IMG/VR virus record: IMGVR_UViG_3300036761_000033
Span: 1-23,126 of that record
From: a virus
DNA length: 23,126 bases
Direction: 5' to 3' (one strand)
Numbering within the stretch: the stretch's first letter is position 1; each line of letters starts with the position of its first letter. A program made the position numbers and the translations under genes. Positions 15,901 through 22,441 of the stretch are shown here, piece after piece. The notes below the pieces were generated by a model. That model saw only the letters and a program-made list of their open reading frames with translations. It was not told the DNA's origin and did no database searches.

Positions 15901-15927
15901 AAAAAGGGGCCAGATTTCTCCGGCCCC
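15901..15927 (-). terminator. Intrinsic terminator after the capsid gene
   Basis: On the minus strand GGGGCCGGA (15927-15919) pairs with TCTGGCCCC (15914-15906). This makes a 9-bp stem (one G-U pair) closed by a GAAA tetraloop (15918-15915) and followed directly by five T (15905-15901). It starts 6 nt after the capsid stop. It is the only strong terminator I found. Genes continue immediately downstream on the same strand without room for a promoter, so read-through must occur. Confidence 0.92.
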
Positions 15928-15933
15928 CCTCAG

Positions 15934-16911
15934 TTACGCCACACCGTGTGCCTTGGAGTTGGCAAGCGGGTTCTTGCAAACCAGCGTCCATTCCGCCAAC
16001 AGGCTCTTGCGGTCGCCGTCGCCGACTTTCGCAATGTCCTGAATCTGGAAGTTCCGCAGATATGCCACTTCCCACATATCCATCTGCAAGCAGTAGGCTG
16101 TGTTGGCCGGTGCGTATCGACTCAGCACCAGCTTATGCTGCCCATACGGACTCACATAAACGTCTGCATAGCCGATGATCTGTGCCGGCTGTCTCGATCC
16201 AACGTCGCGGAACCGAGTCGCAACACCAGTGAAGGTGCTGAACTTGTTGAACGCGATGCTGTCGCACAGCACGGTATCCACGTCGCCGCCAGTGCTCCAC
16301 GCCAACTTCAGCATGTCGCGCAGGTCGGTTTCGACGTAAGCCGTCAGAGAGTTCGTCCACGAACCACCCGTCGCCGTTGCAAAACCAGATGCCGGAGCAG
16401 TCGTGGTTTGCAGGGTTTGAGCGGATGTCTTGTAGTGCTGGCCGGAGTAAATCCAGTTCGGCACACCACCAGAGACACGCGGCGAGGGCGACGTACCGGC
16501 AGAAGCCGGATAGTTGCCTAGCATCATGAACTCCATGTCGCGTTTGATTTCCTTCGACATGCGGGCAGTGTGACGAGACAGGATGTCGGCCATGCCGGCA
16601 TTGTCAACAGCACGGGAAGTGCCAGTGACCTGAACGTCCTTGCGGCTGATGTTCGTGTAGTTCTTCAGGCGAGACGGCTGTGTACGCACGTTCGCACTGA
16701 AGTCGTCACCTTCGATTGCGGAGTTCGTCGCCGCAGCCGTCAGTGCGTCAGTGAGCCACTCGTGAGTCGTGCTCTTGCACGAACCACGACCAGCAGCCGT
16801 CATGAACAAAGTATCCATCGGGCTGATGTCGTAGATGATATCCCGCAAATCCTCACGCAGAGTATTGCCGGTCAGGTCATAGCTCTTGGTAGCGCCAGTT
16901 GGGGCGGTCAT
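15934..16911 (-). CDS. Major capsid protein, DUF5309/SU10 family (HK97 fold)
   Basis: A 325-residue protein forming the icosahedral or prolate shell. The N-terminal region matches the DUF5309/SU10 major capsid family: YDLTGNTLREDLRDIIYDIS (11-30), then PMDTLFMTA, and the HEWLTD motif at 50-55. The N/VRTQPSRLKNYTNISRKDVQVTGTS stretch (about 75-99) matches the conserved region that follows, and the MSKEIKRDMEFMMLGN helix (118-133) is also typical. Length is in the family's usual range. The start is ATG with a strong AAGGA site. It follows the scaffold by 3 nt and is followed directly by an intrinsic terminator, which mirrors the T7 arrangement of a terminator after the capsid gene and should raise its transcript share. 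I see no N-terminal delta domain or decoration fusion. Confidence 0.93.
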   Translation of the reverse strand: MTAPTGATKSYDLTGNTLREDLRDIIYDISPMDTLFMTAAGRGSCKSTTHEWLTDALTAAATNSAIEGDDFSANVRTQPSRLKNYTNISRKDVQVTGTSRAVDNAGMADILSRHTARMSKEIKRDMEFMMLGNYPASAGTSPSPRVSGGVPNWIYSGQHYKTSAQTLQTTTAPASGFATATGGSWTNSLTAYVETDLRDMLKLAWSTGGDVDTVLCDSIAFNKFSTFTGVATRFRDVGSRQPAQIIGYADVYVSPYGQHKLVLSRYAPANTAYCLQMDMWEVAYLRNFQIQDIAKVGDGDRKSLLAEWTLVCKNPLANSKAHGVA

Positions 16912-16914
16912 GAT

Positions 16915-17883
16915 TCAGTCCTTGAAATATTTCCTCAGCAGTGCCGCAGCAGTGTCAACAGAGCCTTTCTGTTTGTGTTGCTGCGTGAGCGCTTTTTGCG
17001 TGTGCGCTGCTTTGGTGATTGTTTGTGCCCCTGGTTTCAACACCGGGGGTGCGTTAGCGACTTTGCCCGAGGAGGTCGCCTTCGATGCTTGCAACTTGTC
17101 CCACTGCATCGCTTTATACAGTGACTTCGCAAACACTGGATCAACCACGCCGGGACCGACTCTTTGACCGCTCTGGCGATCGTGGCCGGTAATGTGCTCG
17201 TACTGATACCCCTCGTTCAAGGCGTACTTCGCCACGTCGGGGGCAACACTGCTCCAGTTCGGAATGTCTCTCACGATCACTGCCTGGGCCTTGGTCGCTA
17301 GTTCGTCCCACGACCCGAGTACCTTGACGCGAAATTCACTCTGTTTGGCTGAAACAGCCTTTTCGAGCTTTGCCTGCTTGTCCTTCAGGTTGTCAGCCGC
17401 GAACCGCATCCGGTTGAGGGTTTCCCCGTCAACCTGTGTGATGTCCACGTTGCTGTACTGGTCCAACTGGGATCGAATCGCATTGAGTTGTTCGATCTCT
17501 GCTGATGCCGCCTGTTGGAGGGCAACATACTCTTGCTGGCTACGCACATTCGCGTCGAGCAGCCGTTTGTCGTCGGCTAGTCGTTGCGTTTTCTGCGTGT
17601 AGTCAGCAGCTTTGTCGATTTCGGCCTTGAGTTTGGTCGGGATCTTGCCCTTCCAGCCATCAAGTTCGACTTCAACCTCATCGACTGTCGGTTCAGGTTC
17701 GGGAGCACTTTCCTCCACATCGCCTGCTTCGACTTGATCGGATTCGGTATCGTCGTCTGCATCATCGACGATGGGTTGTCTTGCAACGCTTGGAGCCTTT
17801 TCAGGTTCATCGCCTTGGAAAAACCCACCTAACCTTTCCTGAATCGACTGCTGCGGTGCAACTTGGTCAACTTCTGGCGGCAT
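16915..17883 (-). CDS. Head scaffolding protein
   Basis: A 322-residue protein immediately upstream of the capsid gene, the usual place for a scaffold. Residues about 38-75 are strongly acidic (DDADDDTESD, EPEPTVDEVEVE). Residues about 80-185 are predicted helical/coiled-coil and include ADYTQKTQRLAD (93-104), a sequence pattern familiar from phage scaffold proteins. The C-terminus is basic (AAHTQKALTQQHKQKG), as expected for a segment that contacts capsid subunits. Scaffolds direct procapsid assembly and leave before or during DNA packaging. There is no protease motif. The start is ATG with AAAGGG about 6 nt upstream. The stop lies 3 nt before the capsid ATG. I am fairly sure of the role from position, composition and motif together. 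Confidence 0.85.
   Translation of the reverse strand: MPPEVDQVAPQQSIQERLGGFFQGDEPEKAPSVARQPIVDDADDDTESDQVEAGDVEESAPEPEPTVDEVEVELDGWKGKIPTKLKAEIDKAADYTQKTQRLADDKRLLDANVRSQQEYVALQQAASAEIEQLNAIRSQLDQYSNVDITQVDGETLNRMRFAADNLKDKQAKLEKAVSAKQSEFRVKVLGSWDELATKAQAVIVRDIPNWSSVAPDVAKYALNEGYQYEHITGHDRQSGQRVGPGVVDPVFAKSLYKAMQWDKLQASKATSSGKVANAPPVLKPGAQTITKAAHTQKALTQQHKQKGSVDTAAALLRKYFKD
16919..16923 (-). promoter_or_regulatory. Strong ribosome binding site of the major capsid gene
   Basis: AAGGA on the minus strand, 7 nt before the ATG at 16911. It is one of the best-placed Shine-Dalgarno sites in the window and overlaps the scaffold stop codon by position, consistent with high capsid translation. Confidence 0.65.
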
Positions 17884-18160
17884 TGATTACCCTTTTCGCC
17901 CTTTCGGACATTGAGATACGAGATTCTACGACTTTGCCACTATCGAGCATGGATTGCAAGTTAGCGCGGACATCGCCAAGTAACTTTAACATGAGCTTGA
18001 TTTCATGTTGACCTTCAATATCGCGGATGGGGCACTGCTCGAATTTCTCCAGTAGCGCATGGCGAACCCCGGCAAAAGCCATTACCAGGGTTTTGTCCTC
18101 CATCAATCGGCGAGCTTCCTGTGCCCTTGCCAATACTTGAGCGTCAGTTACATCAGCCAC
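17867..18160 (-). CDS. Small helical phage protein upstream of scaffold
   Basis: A 97-residue, mostly helical, charged protein with no recognisable catalytic motif. The middle part (CPIRDIEGQHEIKLMLKLL, residues about 43-61, followed by a DVRANLQ helix) resembles a widespread family of short phage proteins encoded near packaging or head genes. In that family a D-x-E-G-x-x-x pattern precedes a helix ending in a leucine. Function unknown. The start is GTG at 18160, supported by a GAGGA ribosome site at 18174-18170 with 9 nt spacing; it overlaps the tailspike gene by 13 nt. The 3' end overlaps the scaffold gene by 17 nt. The context suggests a head-assembly accessory role (inference). Confidence 0.6.
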   Translation of the reverse strand: MADVTDAQVLARAQEARRLMEDKTLVMAFAGVRHALLEKFEQCPIRDIEGQHEIKLMLKLLGDVRANLQSMLDSGKVVESRISMSERAKRVINAARS

Positions 18161-21123
18161 AGCAGTGTTTCCTCATCGTCATTTTCGTCGTCTTGCATCC
18201 GGGCAAGAATCTTCTCGAATATCTGGTCGATACGCCTGATTTGGGCCATCGCTGCCGTGGTCGGCATGGATTGCAGTCTAGCGGGAATATCGATTTCTTC
18301 CTCGATTTCTTCCTTGAAGTCGGGTGACAGGGTGATCTTGATCGCCGAGCGCTCGCGCTTTGGCTTGATCTTTTCATCGTCCTTTACATCGGCGACGAAC
18401 TGCTCCAACTCGTTCAGACTTACGAACTCGTAGAGTTTGTCCTTGTACCGAGCGATATAGCGCTCGATCTTCTTGTTGTGCTTCTTGGACTTGCCGGCAC
18501 CCTTGTTCGTCGCACCATACTGAGTGAAGTTGTCCGGGCAACTGAACATGTCGATTCGGTTGCCGCTGAACGTGTGTCCGGTGCGGTAGTCGAATGCTCC
18601 GATGGCGACCGAGCAGTTGATGTCTATGCCTATATCGCAGCCGGTATAACTGTTGTTGCGGATGATGTTTCCGGCACCGGCAGACCCACCGGCCCATGTC
18701 CCGCGATAGCAGTTTACGAACGTGTTGTTCTCGTGGATGCAGTTCTTGGCGTAGAAGAATGCCGATCCCTGACCAGAGTTGTCCTGTCCACCCAGCACGA
18801 CGTTGGAAATCGTGTTGTTGCTGACCGTGACCGTATCGCATCCGCCATCGGTGAAGATACCTGCGTTGTCTACTAACTGAAATCCTGTGGTATTGCCGAC
18901 CGTGTTGAAGTCAACCGTCAGATTTGACGAGTAGATCAGTTCTATCCCTGCTGCTACCTTGGTGCCAGATCCGATCTGTCCACTGATCGTGTTGTGGTGA
19001 ATGCGCCCACCAACAAACGATGCCAGAAGCATCGGAGTTTCCGACTGCGTGGTGCAGGTGTTGAGAGAAATCTCAGGCGCAATGAACATGCGCGTAGAGT
19101 CGATCAAGCCAACGCCCTTGTTCAGTCCAGCCGCTTCGACTGCGAGCGCAGTTCCACCGACTGTCAGCGTGTCACCGACTACAGAGACTACCGAGTGAGA
19201 ATCGTAGTTGGCTGGATCGTTGAATCCGGTCAGGAATACATTCTGACCTGCGTTATAGGCAGGCCAGACACCACCGACGATCTTGATCTGCGTGGCATTC
19301 AGGACTTCGAGCGTATGCGCCGACCCGGTGAGGTTCATCACCGACTGCATGATGATCGCGCTGCTCGCCGAGGCGTTGAACGTGTTGCTCGTTATCGCTA
19401 GGCCCGTGTACTTGCCCGCTGAGTTGGCAGAGTCGCTTACTTTCAGATCAATACCGATGCCGGTATTGAACGTATTGCTGGTAATGGACCAGTCGCTGCA
19501 CGTCGTCGTGGCCTGTGTTGCCCTGACACCGTACTCGGTCGAGGATGCGCCCAACGTGCAACCATTGACCGTCAGGGTCACTGCATTGGCTGCATCGATG
19601 TTGGTTGACGATCCAGTGATCGTGCATCGCTGGATGTTCATGCTGGTCGTCTGGCCGACATTGAACCCTGTGCCACTGACGGCGCCGGTGCGGACGAGAT
19701 TCAGATCGCTGACCGAGCAACCTGTTGCAGTGCTGCTATTGAGCAGTATCGCGTTTGTGCCGTTGATTATGAAATTGGCACCAGAACCATATTTCACAAT
19801 GGTCGCGTTATGTCCGGTCGTGAGTCCGGTGCCACCCATGTCCAGCGTATTGCCGGCAATCATCCGCCATTCGAGTCCACCAGTGAACGAGTTGCCTGGT
19901 GGCGATATATATGCGCCTGGACCGCCAGCTATCGTTGCCGCAACCGGGAACAAGCCATTGCCGTTGATTGCCGACCCGTTGCCGATGACGTATCGGACAT
20001 TGGGGTCCATGAACAGCGTCGTATTCGGCGCTTCATAACTCTGCACTGCCGGGGCAGGTTGTGGGATAGAGTCTGTCTGCTGTCGTCCAACGGGTTGCGT
20101 GGCGATAACTGGCGGGATGATGACCGGCGCAGTAAACGACTGGACTGGCGGCGTCCAGATTTGGCTTTCTACACGCTGCTCGCCAATAGGCAGGGCCGTC
20201 GGAATCGCCGACAGGCTGAACGTGACGTTCGGTGGTAGCCACAGGAATACATCGGCAGGCCGCAATTGCGGCATGAACTCAGACTGAGACGACGCAACGG
20301 GTGGTAACGCCAGAGGACCGGCAAGCAAATTCTGCGGCTCGTCGATCAGGGGACGGAAGATCGTATATGGAGCAGACTCTGTTCTTTGCTCGCCAATCGG
20401 GAGTGGATTACCAGCCACAGGAGGCGGTATCAAGTCAGGTGGGCGCGTCGAGTTCTGAGCCGTTACGGCATTGGCTACGACTGGTGCAGAATCAGTTTTC
20501 TGCTCGCCAACCGGAATCGGCCCAGGCAGGTAGAGCGTGTTGCTGCGCGAATCCCAACTCAGGACGCCCTGCGTCGATGGCGCAGACTGCGTGCTTTGCG
20601 TACCGACCGGGGCTGTCGCAACGGCAGCAACATCGAGCAATACCCGGTTCTGTGTCGGCGTGCCGTAGCCGTTTCTGGTCGGGTCTGACGGCGCTGATGC
20701 GGTACTCTGTCCACCGATTGGGATCGGATTGGCTGCACTCAACAGCAGGAAGTTCGTTCCCTGCGGGCTAGCCATCGGCACCTGGATGACTCGGACAAGG
20801 TTGTCCACTACCCCGTCGTCGCTGCCGAACGGGAACTTGCGCAGCGTCGAGGTCAGCAGGTTATGCTGCTGGAACGCTTGTACTGCTGGTGCAGGCTTTG
20901 TGTTCTGTAGTGTCGCGTCCCGCTTGATTAGCTGGCTATTCGCAGCGAATAGCGCCAGCGTCGTCAGCAGCAGGTTGGGGAAGGTTGTATAGCCGCCCTG
21001 TAGCCTTGGCGTTGCTACTTGAGCAATGCTTCCAAGCGTCGGCGTGAATGGGGCGGGCGCAGCAGCACTTACCGTTCCTACCTGGAAGGCGTTATGCTGG
21101 AATGCGTTTTGCTGGAAACTCAT
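18148..21123 (-). CDS. Mosaic tailspike: repeat stalk, right-handed beta-helix, charged C-terminal extension
   Basis: A 991-residue protein in three parts. Residues 1-17 carry an NAFQ repeat (FQQNAFQHNAFQ), a start I have seen in phage minor structural proteins. Residues about 130-355 hold seven copies, one degenerate, of a P-I/V-G-x-Q-x-T-x-S-A-P motif spaced 32-39 residues. Residues about 378-865 have the Asn/Thr/Ser/Gly-rich short-strand pattern of a parallel beta-helix (SNNTIS, ENNTFVN, RNNSYTG), as in pectate-lyase-like tailspikes that bind or cut surface polysaccharide. Residues about 875-991 change abruptly to Lys/Glu-rich helical sequence unlike a spike. The last 13 nt overlap the next gene. 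It is encoded upstream of the scaffold rather than with the tail genes. No catalytic residues can be named without a structure, so depolymerase activity is only possible. Confidence 0.72.
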   Translation of the reverse strand: MSFQQNAFQHNAFQVGTVSAAAPAPFTPTLGSIAQVATPRLQGGYTTFPNLLLTTLALFAANSQLIKRDATLQNTKPAPAVQAFQQHNLLTSTLRKFPFGSDDGVVDNLVRVIQVPMASPQGTNFLLLSAANPIPIGGQSTASAPSDPTRNGYGTPTQNRVLLDVAAVATAPVGTQSTQSAPSTQGVLSWDSRSNTLYLPGPIPVGEQKTDSAPVVANAVTAQNSTRPPDLIPPPVAGNPLPIGEQRTESAPYTIFRPLIDEPQNLLAGPLALPPVASSQSEFMPQLRPADVFLWLPPNVTFSLSAIPTALPIGEQRVESQIWTPPVQSFTAPVIIPPVIATQPVGRQQTDSIPQPAPAVQSYEAPNTTLFMDPNVRYVIGNGSAINGNGLFPVAATIAGGPGAYISPPGNSFTGGLEWRMIAGNTLDMGGTGLTTGHNATIVKYGSGANFIINGTNAILLNSSTATGCSVSDLNLVRTGAVSGTGFNVGQTTSMNIQRCTITGSSTNIDAANAVTLTVNGCTLGASSTEYGVRATQATTTCSDWSITSNTFNTGIGIDLKVSDSANSAGKYTGLAITSNTFNASASSAIIMQSVMNLTGSAHTLEVLNATQIKIVGGVWPAYNAGQNVFLTGFNDPANYDSHSVVSVVGDTLTVGGTALAVEAAGLNKGVGLIDSTRMFIAPEISLNTCTTQSETPMLLASFVGGRIHHNTISGQIGSGTKVAAGIELIYSSNLTVDFNTVGNTTGFQLVDNAGIFTDGGCDTVTVSNNTISNVVLGGQDNSGQGSAFFYAKNCIHENNTFVNCYRGTWAGGSAGAGNIIRNNSYTGCDIGIDINCSVAIGAFDYRTGHTFSGNRIDMFSCPDNFTQYGATNKGAGKSKKHNKKIERYIARYKDKLYEFVSLNELEQFVADVKDDEKIKPKRERSAIKITLSPDFKEEIEEEIDIPARLQSMPTTAAMAQIRRIDQIFEKILARMQDDENDDEETLLWLM
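18170..18174 (-). promoter_or_regulatory. Ribosome binding site for the GTG-started 97-residue gene
   Basis: GAGGA on the minus strand, 9 nt before the GTG at 18160, inside the end of the tailspike gene. It supports the non-ATG start and the overlap. Confidence 0.5.
20062..20727 (-). repeat. Seven-copy degenerate protein repeat in the tailspike stalk
   Basis: Copies lie at residues 133-145, 172-182, 202-214, 240-252, 274-285 (degenerate), 312-322 and 344-354. The core is P-[IV]-G-x-Q-x-[TV]-[DEST]-S-x-P. Intervening segments are Pro-rich and diverged, such as LIPPPVAGNP. At DNA level a CTCGCCAA-type word recurs near 20185, 20387 and 20500. An eighth, weaker unit may exist near residues 68-80. 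Confidence 0.75.
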
Positions 21124-21156
21124 AGCGAATTGTTGTCTCCGCTATTCGCGGCGACC
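21124..21156 (-). other. 33-nt gap upstream of the tailspike gene with two competing short inverted repeats
   Basis: One of only two gaps longer than 10 nt in the window. On the minus strand GCGAAT (21149-21144) can pair with ATTCGC (21130-21125). ATAGCG (21145-21140) can alternatively pair with CGCTAT (21127-21122), which includes part of the ATG. A GGAG that could serve as ribosome site (21140-21137) lies in the first loop or partly in the second stem. Stems are only 6 bp, so structure is a possibility, not a call. No clear promoter is visible. Confidence 0.25.
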
Positions 21157-21726
21157 TTACTTGCGTGTCGTCAACGTCGCGTGCATATCCTGAGCACCTT
21201 CTTTGTAGAAGTTCATCGCCCACTGCTGGAACTCTGTATTGCGTGAGGCAAGCATGGGATGCATCCCATATCCCCACGTCGCGTCGAAATGGCACTTGAA
21301 GCCATCAGGGTTGTGCTTTATGTCCGTATGCGGTGCGTTTTTGTCTCTCCAGTTCGGATCGAGGTAGTAGTACCACATTTCCGACACCGGGGGCCATTGG
21401 TGCGTCGGGTCGCCATAGGCGCGATTGCTACACCAATACGGTGTGATGATTGCCGACTTTGCGCCTTCTACGGTGACGCGCCACAACTCATTGGCGAAGA
21501 AGATCCGCTCCTGAGCGTTCAGGTGTTCGATGAAATGCGAACAATGCACTTCCTCGACCGAGTTATCGGCAAACGGCCACGGCTTTCGAGCATCATGCAC
21601 CGTATCAACGCCATCGAATGCAATTGAGTCGATGCCGTGGAAGCCTTCCTTCTTGTTCTTGCCGCATCCGATGTCGAGTTTCAACAGCGGAAGATCGACT
21701 TGTTCGAGTATTGCTGCTTGAGCCAT
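21157..21726 (-). CDS. SAM-dependent methyltransferase (class I)
   Basis: A 189-residue protein. KLDIGCGKN near residues 16-24 is the glycine-rich SAM-binding motif I. GID at about 31-33 would supply the acidic residue that contacts the ribose. EVHCSHFIEHL at about 59-69 matches the motif IV region of Methyltransf_11-type enzymes, where an E-H-L ending is common. A later aromatic stretch (MWYYYLDPNW) probably shapes the substrate pocket. A GTG (21729) and an ATG (21726) are adjacent; I chose the ATG, which gives a TGATG overlap with the glycosyltransferase stop. Substrate unknown; the neighbour suggests a sugar or glycan (inference). It is followed by a 33-nt gap before the tailspike gene. 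Confidence 0.78.
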   Translation of the reverse strand: MAQAAILEQVDLPLLKLDIGCGKNKKEGFHGIDSIAFDGVDTVHDARKPWPFADNSVEEVHCSHFIEHLNAQERIFFANELWRVTVEGAKSAIITPYWCSNRAYGDPTHQWPPVSEMWYYYLDPNWRDKNAPHTDIKHNPDGFKCHFDATWGYGMHPMLASRNTEFQQWAMNFYKEGAQDMHATLTTRK

Positions 21727-22439
21727 CACCAGTTGATTCCTGTGTTGTGGTCGTAATGTCCTACCTTGACCCGTGTATCAATGGCGCATCTATGACCGTG
21801 TTTTCGGAAATCGCTCCAGGCGTACAGGTCTTGTGTGCCGACGCCCTGCTCTCCTGCGATTGTCTTGAACCAGGGTTTGCGCAACTTGTCGTCCTTGAAC
21901 ATCTTGATCCGCCACAGGTTGAATCCCATGCCTGTGCCGCAACACTCCTGAACCGAGTCGGGTATTGGTATTTGCGGCCTGAAATTCAGCACCGGGTCTT
22001 TTGGATCGCCCCAAATCTGCGGTACGCCAGTCTCTGATTTTGTCCAGTACAACCCGCCAACGCAGTCGTACTCTGGGTGTGCTTCCATCGTTTCGAGCAG
22101 TTTGATGACCCCATCCTGCGGAGGCACGTTGTCTGATTCGATGGTCAACAGGTATTCCCATTTCGACAATTCTTCGTGTCCAAGGATGTTTTCGATTGCC
22201 GTAGAGTAGGCTTCTCCAACTTCCATACCGAGGCACAGCATCCGGTACAGGGCATTGTTCGGTGGAAATATCAGGTTCCAGTGCGACAGGGCCACTTTTG
22301 CCGAAATCATGTCTGCGGACGGAATGAGCACGATGATGCGCTGCTTCTTCCACGATCCGCCTTGCAGGATTCGACTTGCCGATCCCTCGAAGCTGTAGTT
22401 GTGCTTGCCACCGTCGTAGCTGACGATTTGTGGTTTCAT
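21726..22439 (-). CDS. GT-A fold glycosyltransferase (GT2-like)
   Basis: A 237-residue protein. Residues 34-40 (RIIVLIP) look like the first strand of a nucleotide-sugar binding fold. TIESDN at 99-104 sits where the metal-binding DXD-type motif of GT-A enzymes falls. CCGTGMGFNLWR at 166-177 and TQDLYAW at 202-208 resemble the acceptor-side loop and acidic catalytic-base region of GT2 enzymes, and a terminal VGHYDHN follows. Such enzymes transfer a sugar from a nucleotide donor in the cytoplasm; donor and acceptor cannot be read here. The start is ATG, 2 nt after the upstream stop. The stop overlaps the start of the methyltransferase gene, so the two are probably translationally coupled. It lies between two tail-type genes, which suggests a tail protein or host glycan as acceptor (inference). 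Confidence 0.75.
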   Translation of the reverse strand: MKPQIVSYDGGKHNYSFEGSASRILQGGSWKKQRIIVLIPSADMISAKVALSHWNLIFPPNNALYRMLCLGMEVGEAYSTAIENILGHEELSKWEYLLTIESDNVPPQDGVIKLLETMEAHPEYDCVGGLYWTKSETGVPQIWGDPKDPVLNFRPQIPIPDSVQECCGTGMGFNLWRIKMFKDDKLRKPWFKTIAGEQGVGTQDLYAWSDFRKHGHRCAIDTRVKVGHYDHNTGINW

Positions 22440-22441
22440 GG

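Noticed and set aside
15899-16075. N-terminal extension of the 107-residue protein into the capsid gene
   Set aside because: The added sequence is Arg/Gly/Pro-rich, reads through the terminator hairpin and overlaps the capsid gene in another frame.
18153-18377. A separate 74-codon minus-strand gene within the end of the tailspike gene
   Set aside because: It is an Arg/Ser-rich alternate frame of the charged C-terminal extension with no ribosome site or recognisable family.
19283-20038. Plus-strand frame of 251 codons with hydrophobic stretches, looking like a membrane protein
   Set aside because: The Val/Leu/Pro richness is what the complement of Asn/Thr/Gly-rich beta-helix codons produces; it is antisense to the tailspike.
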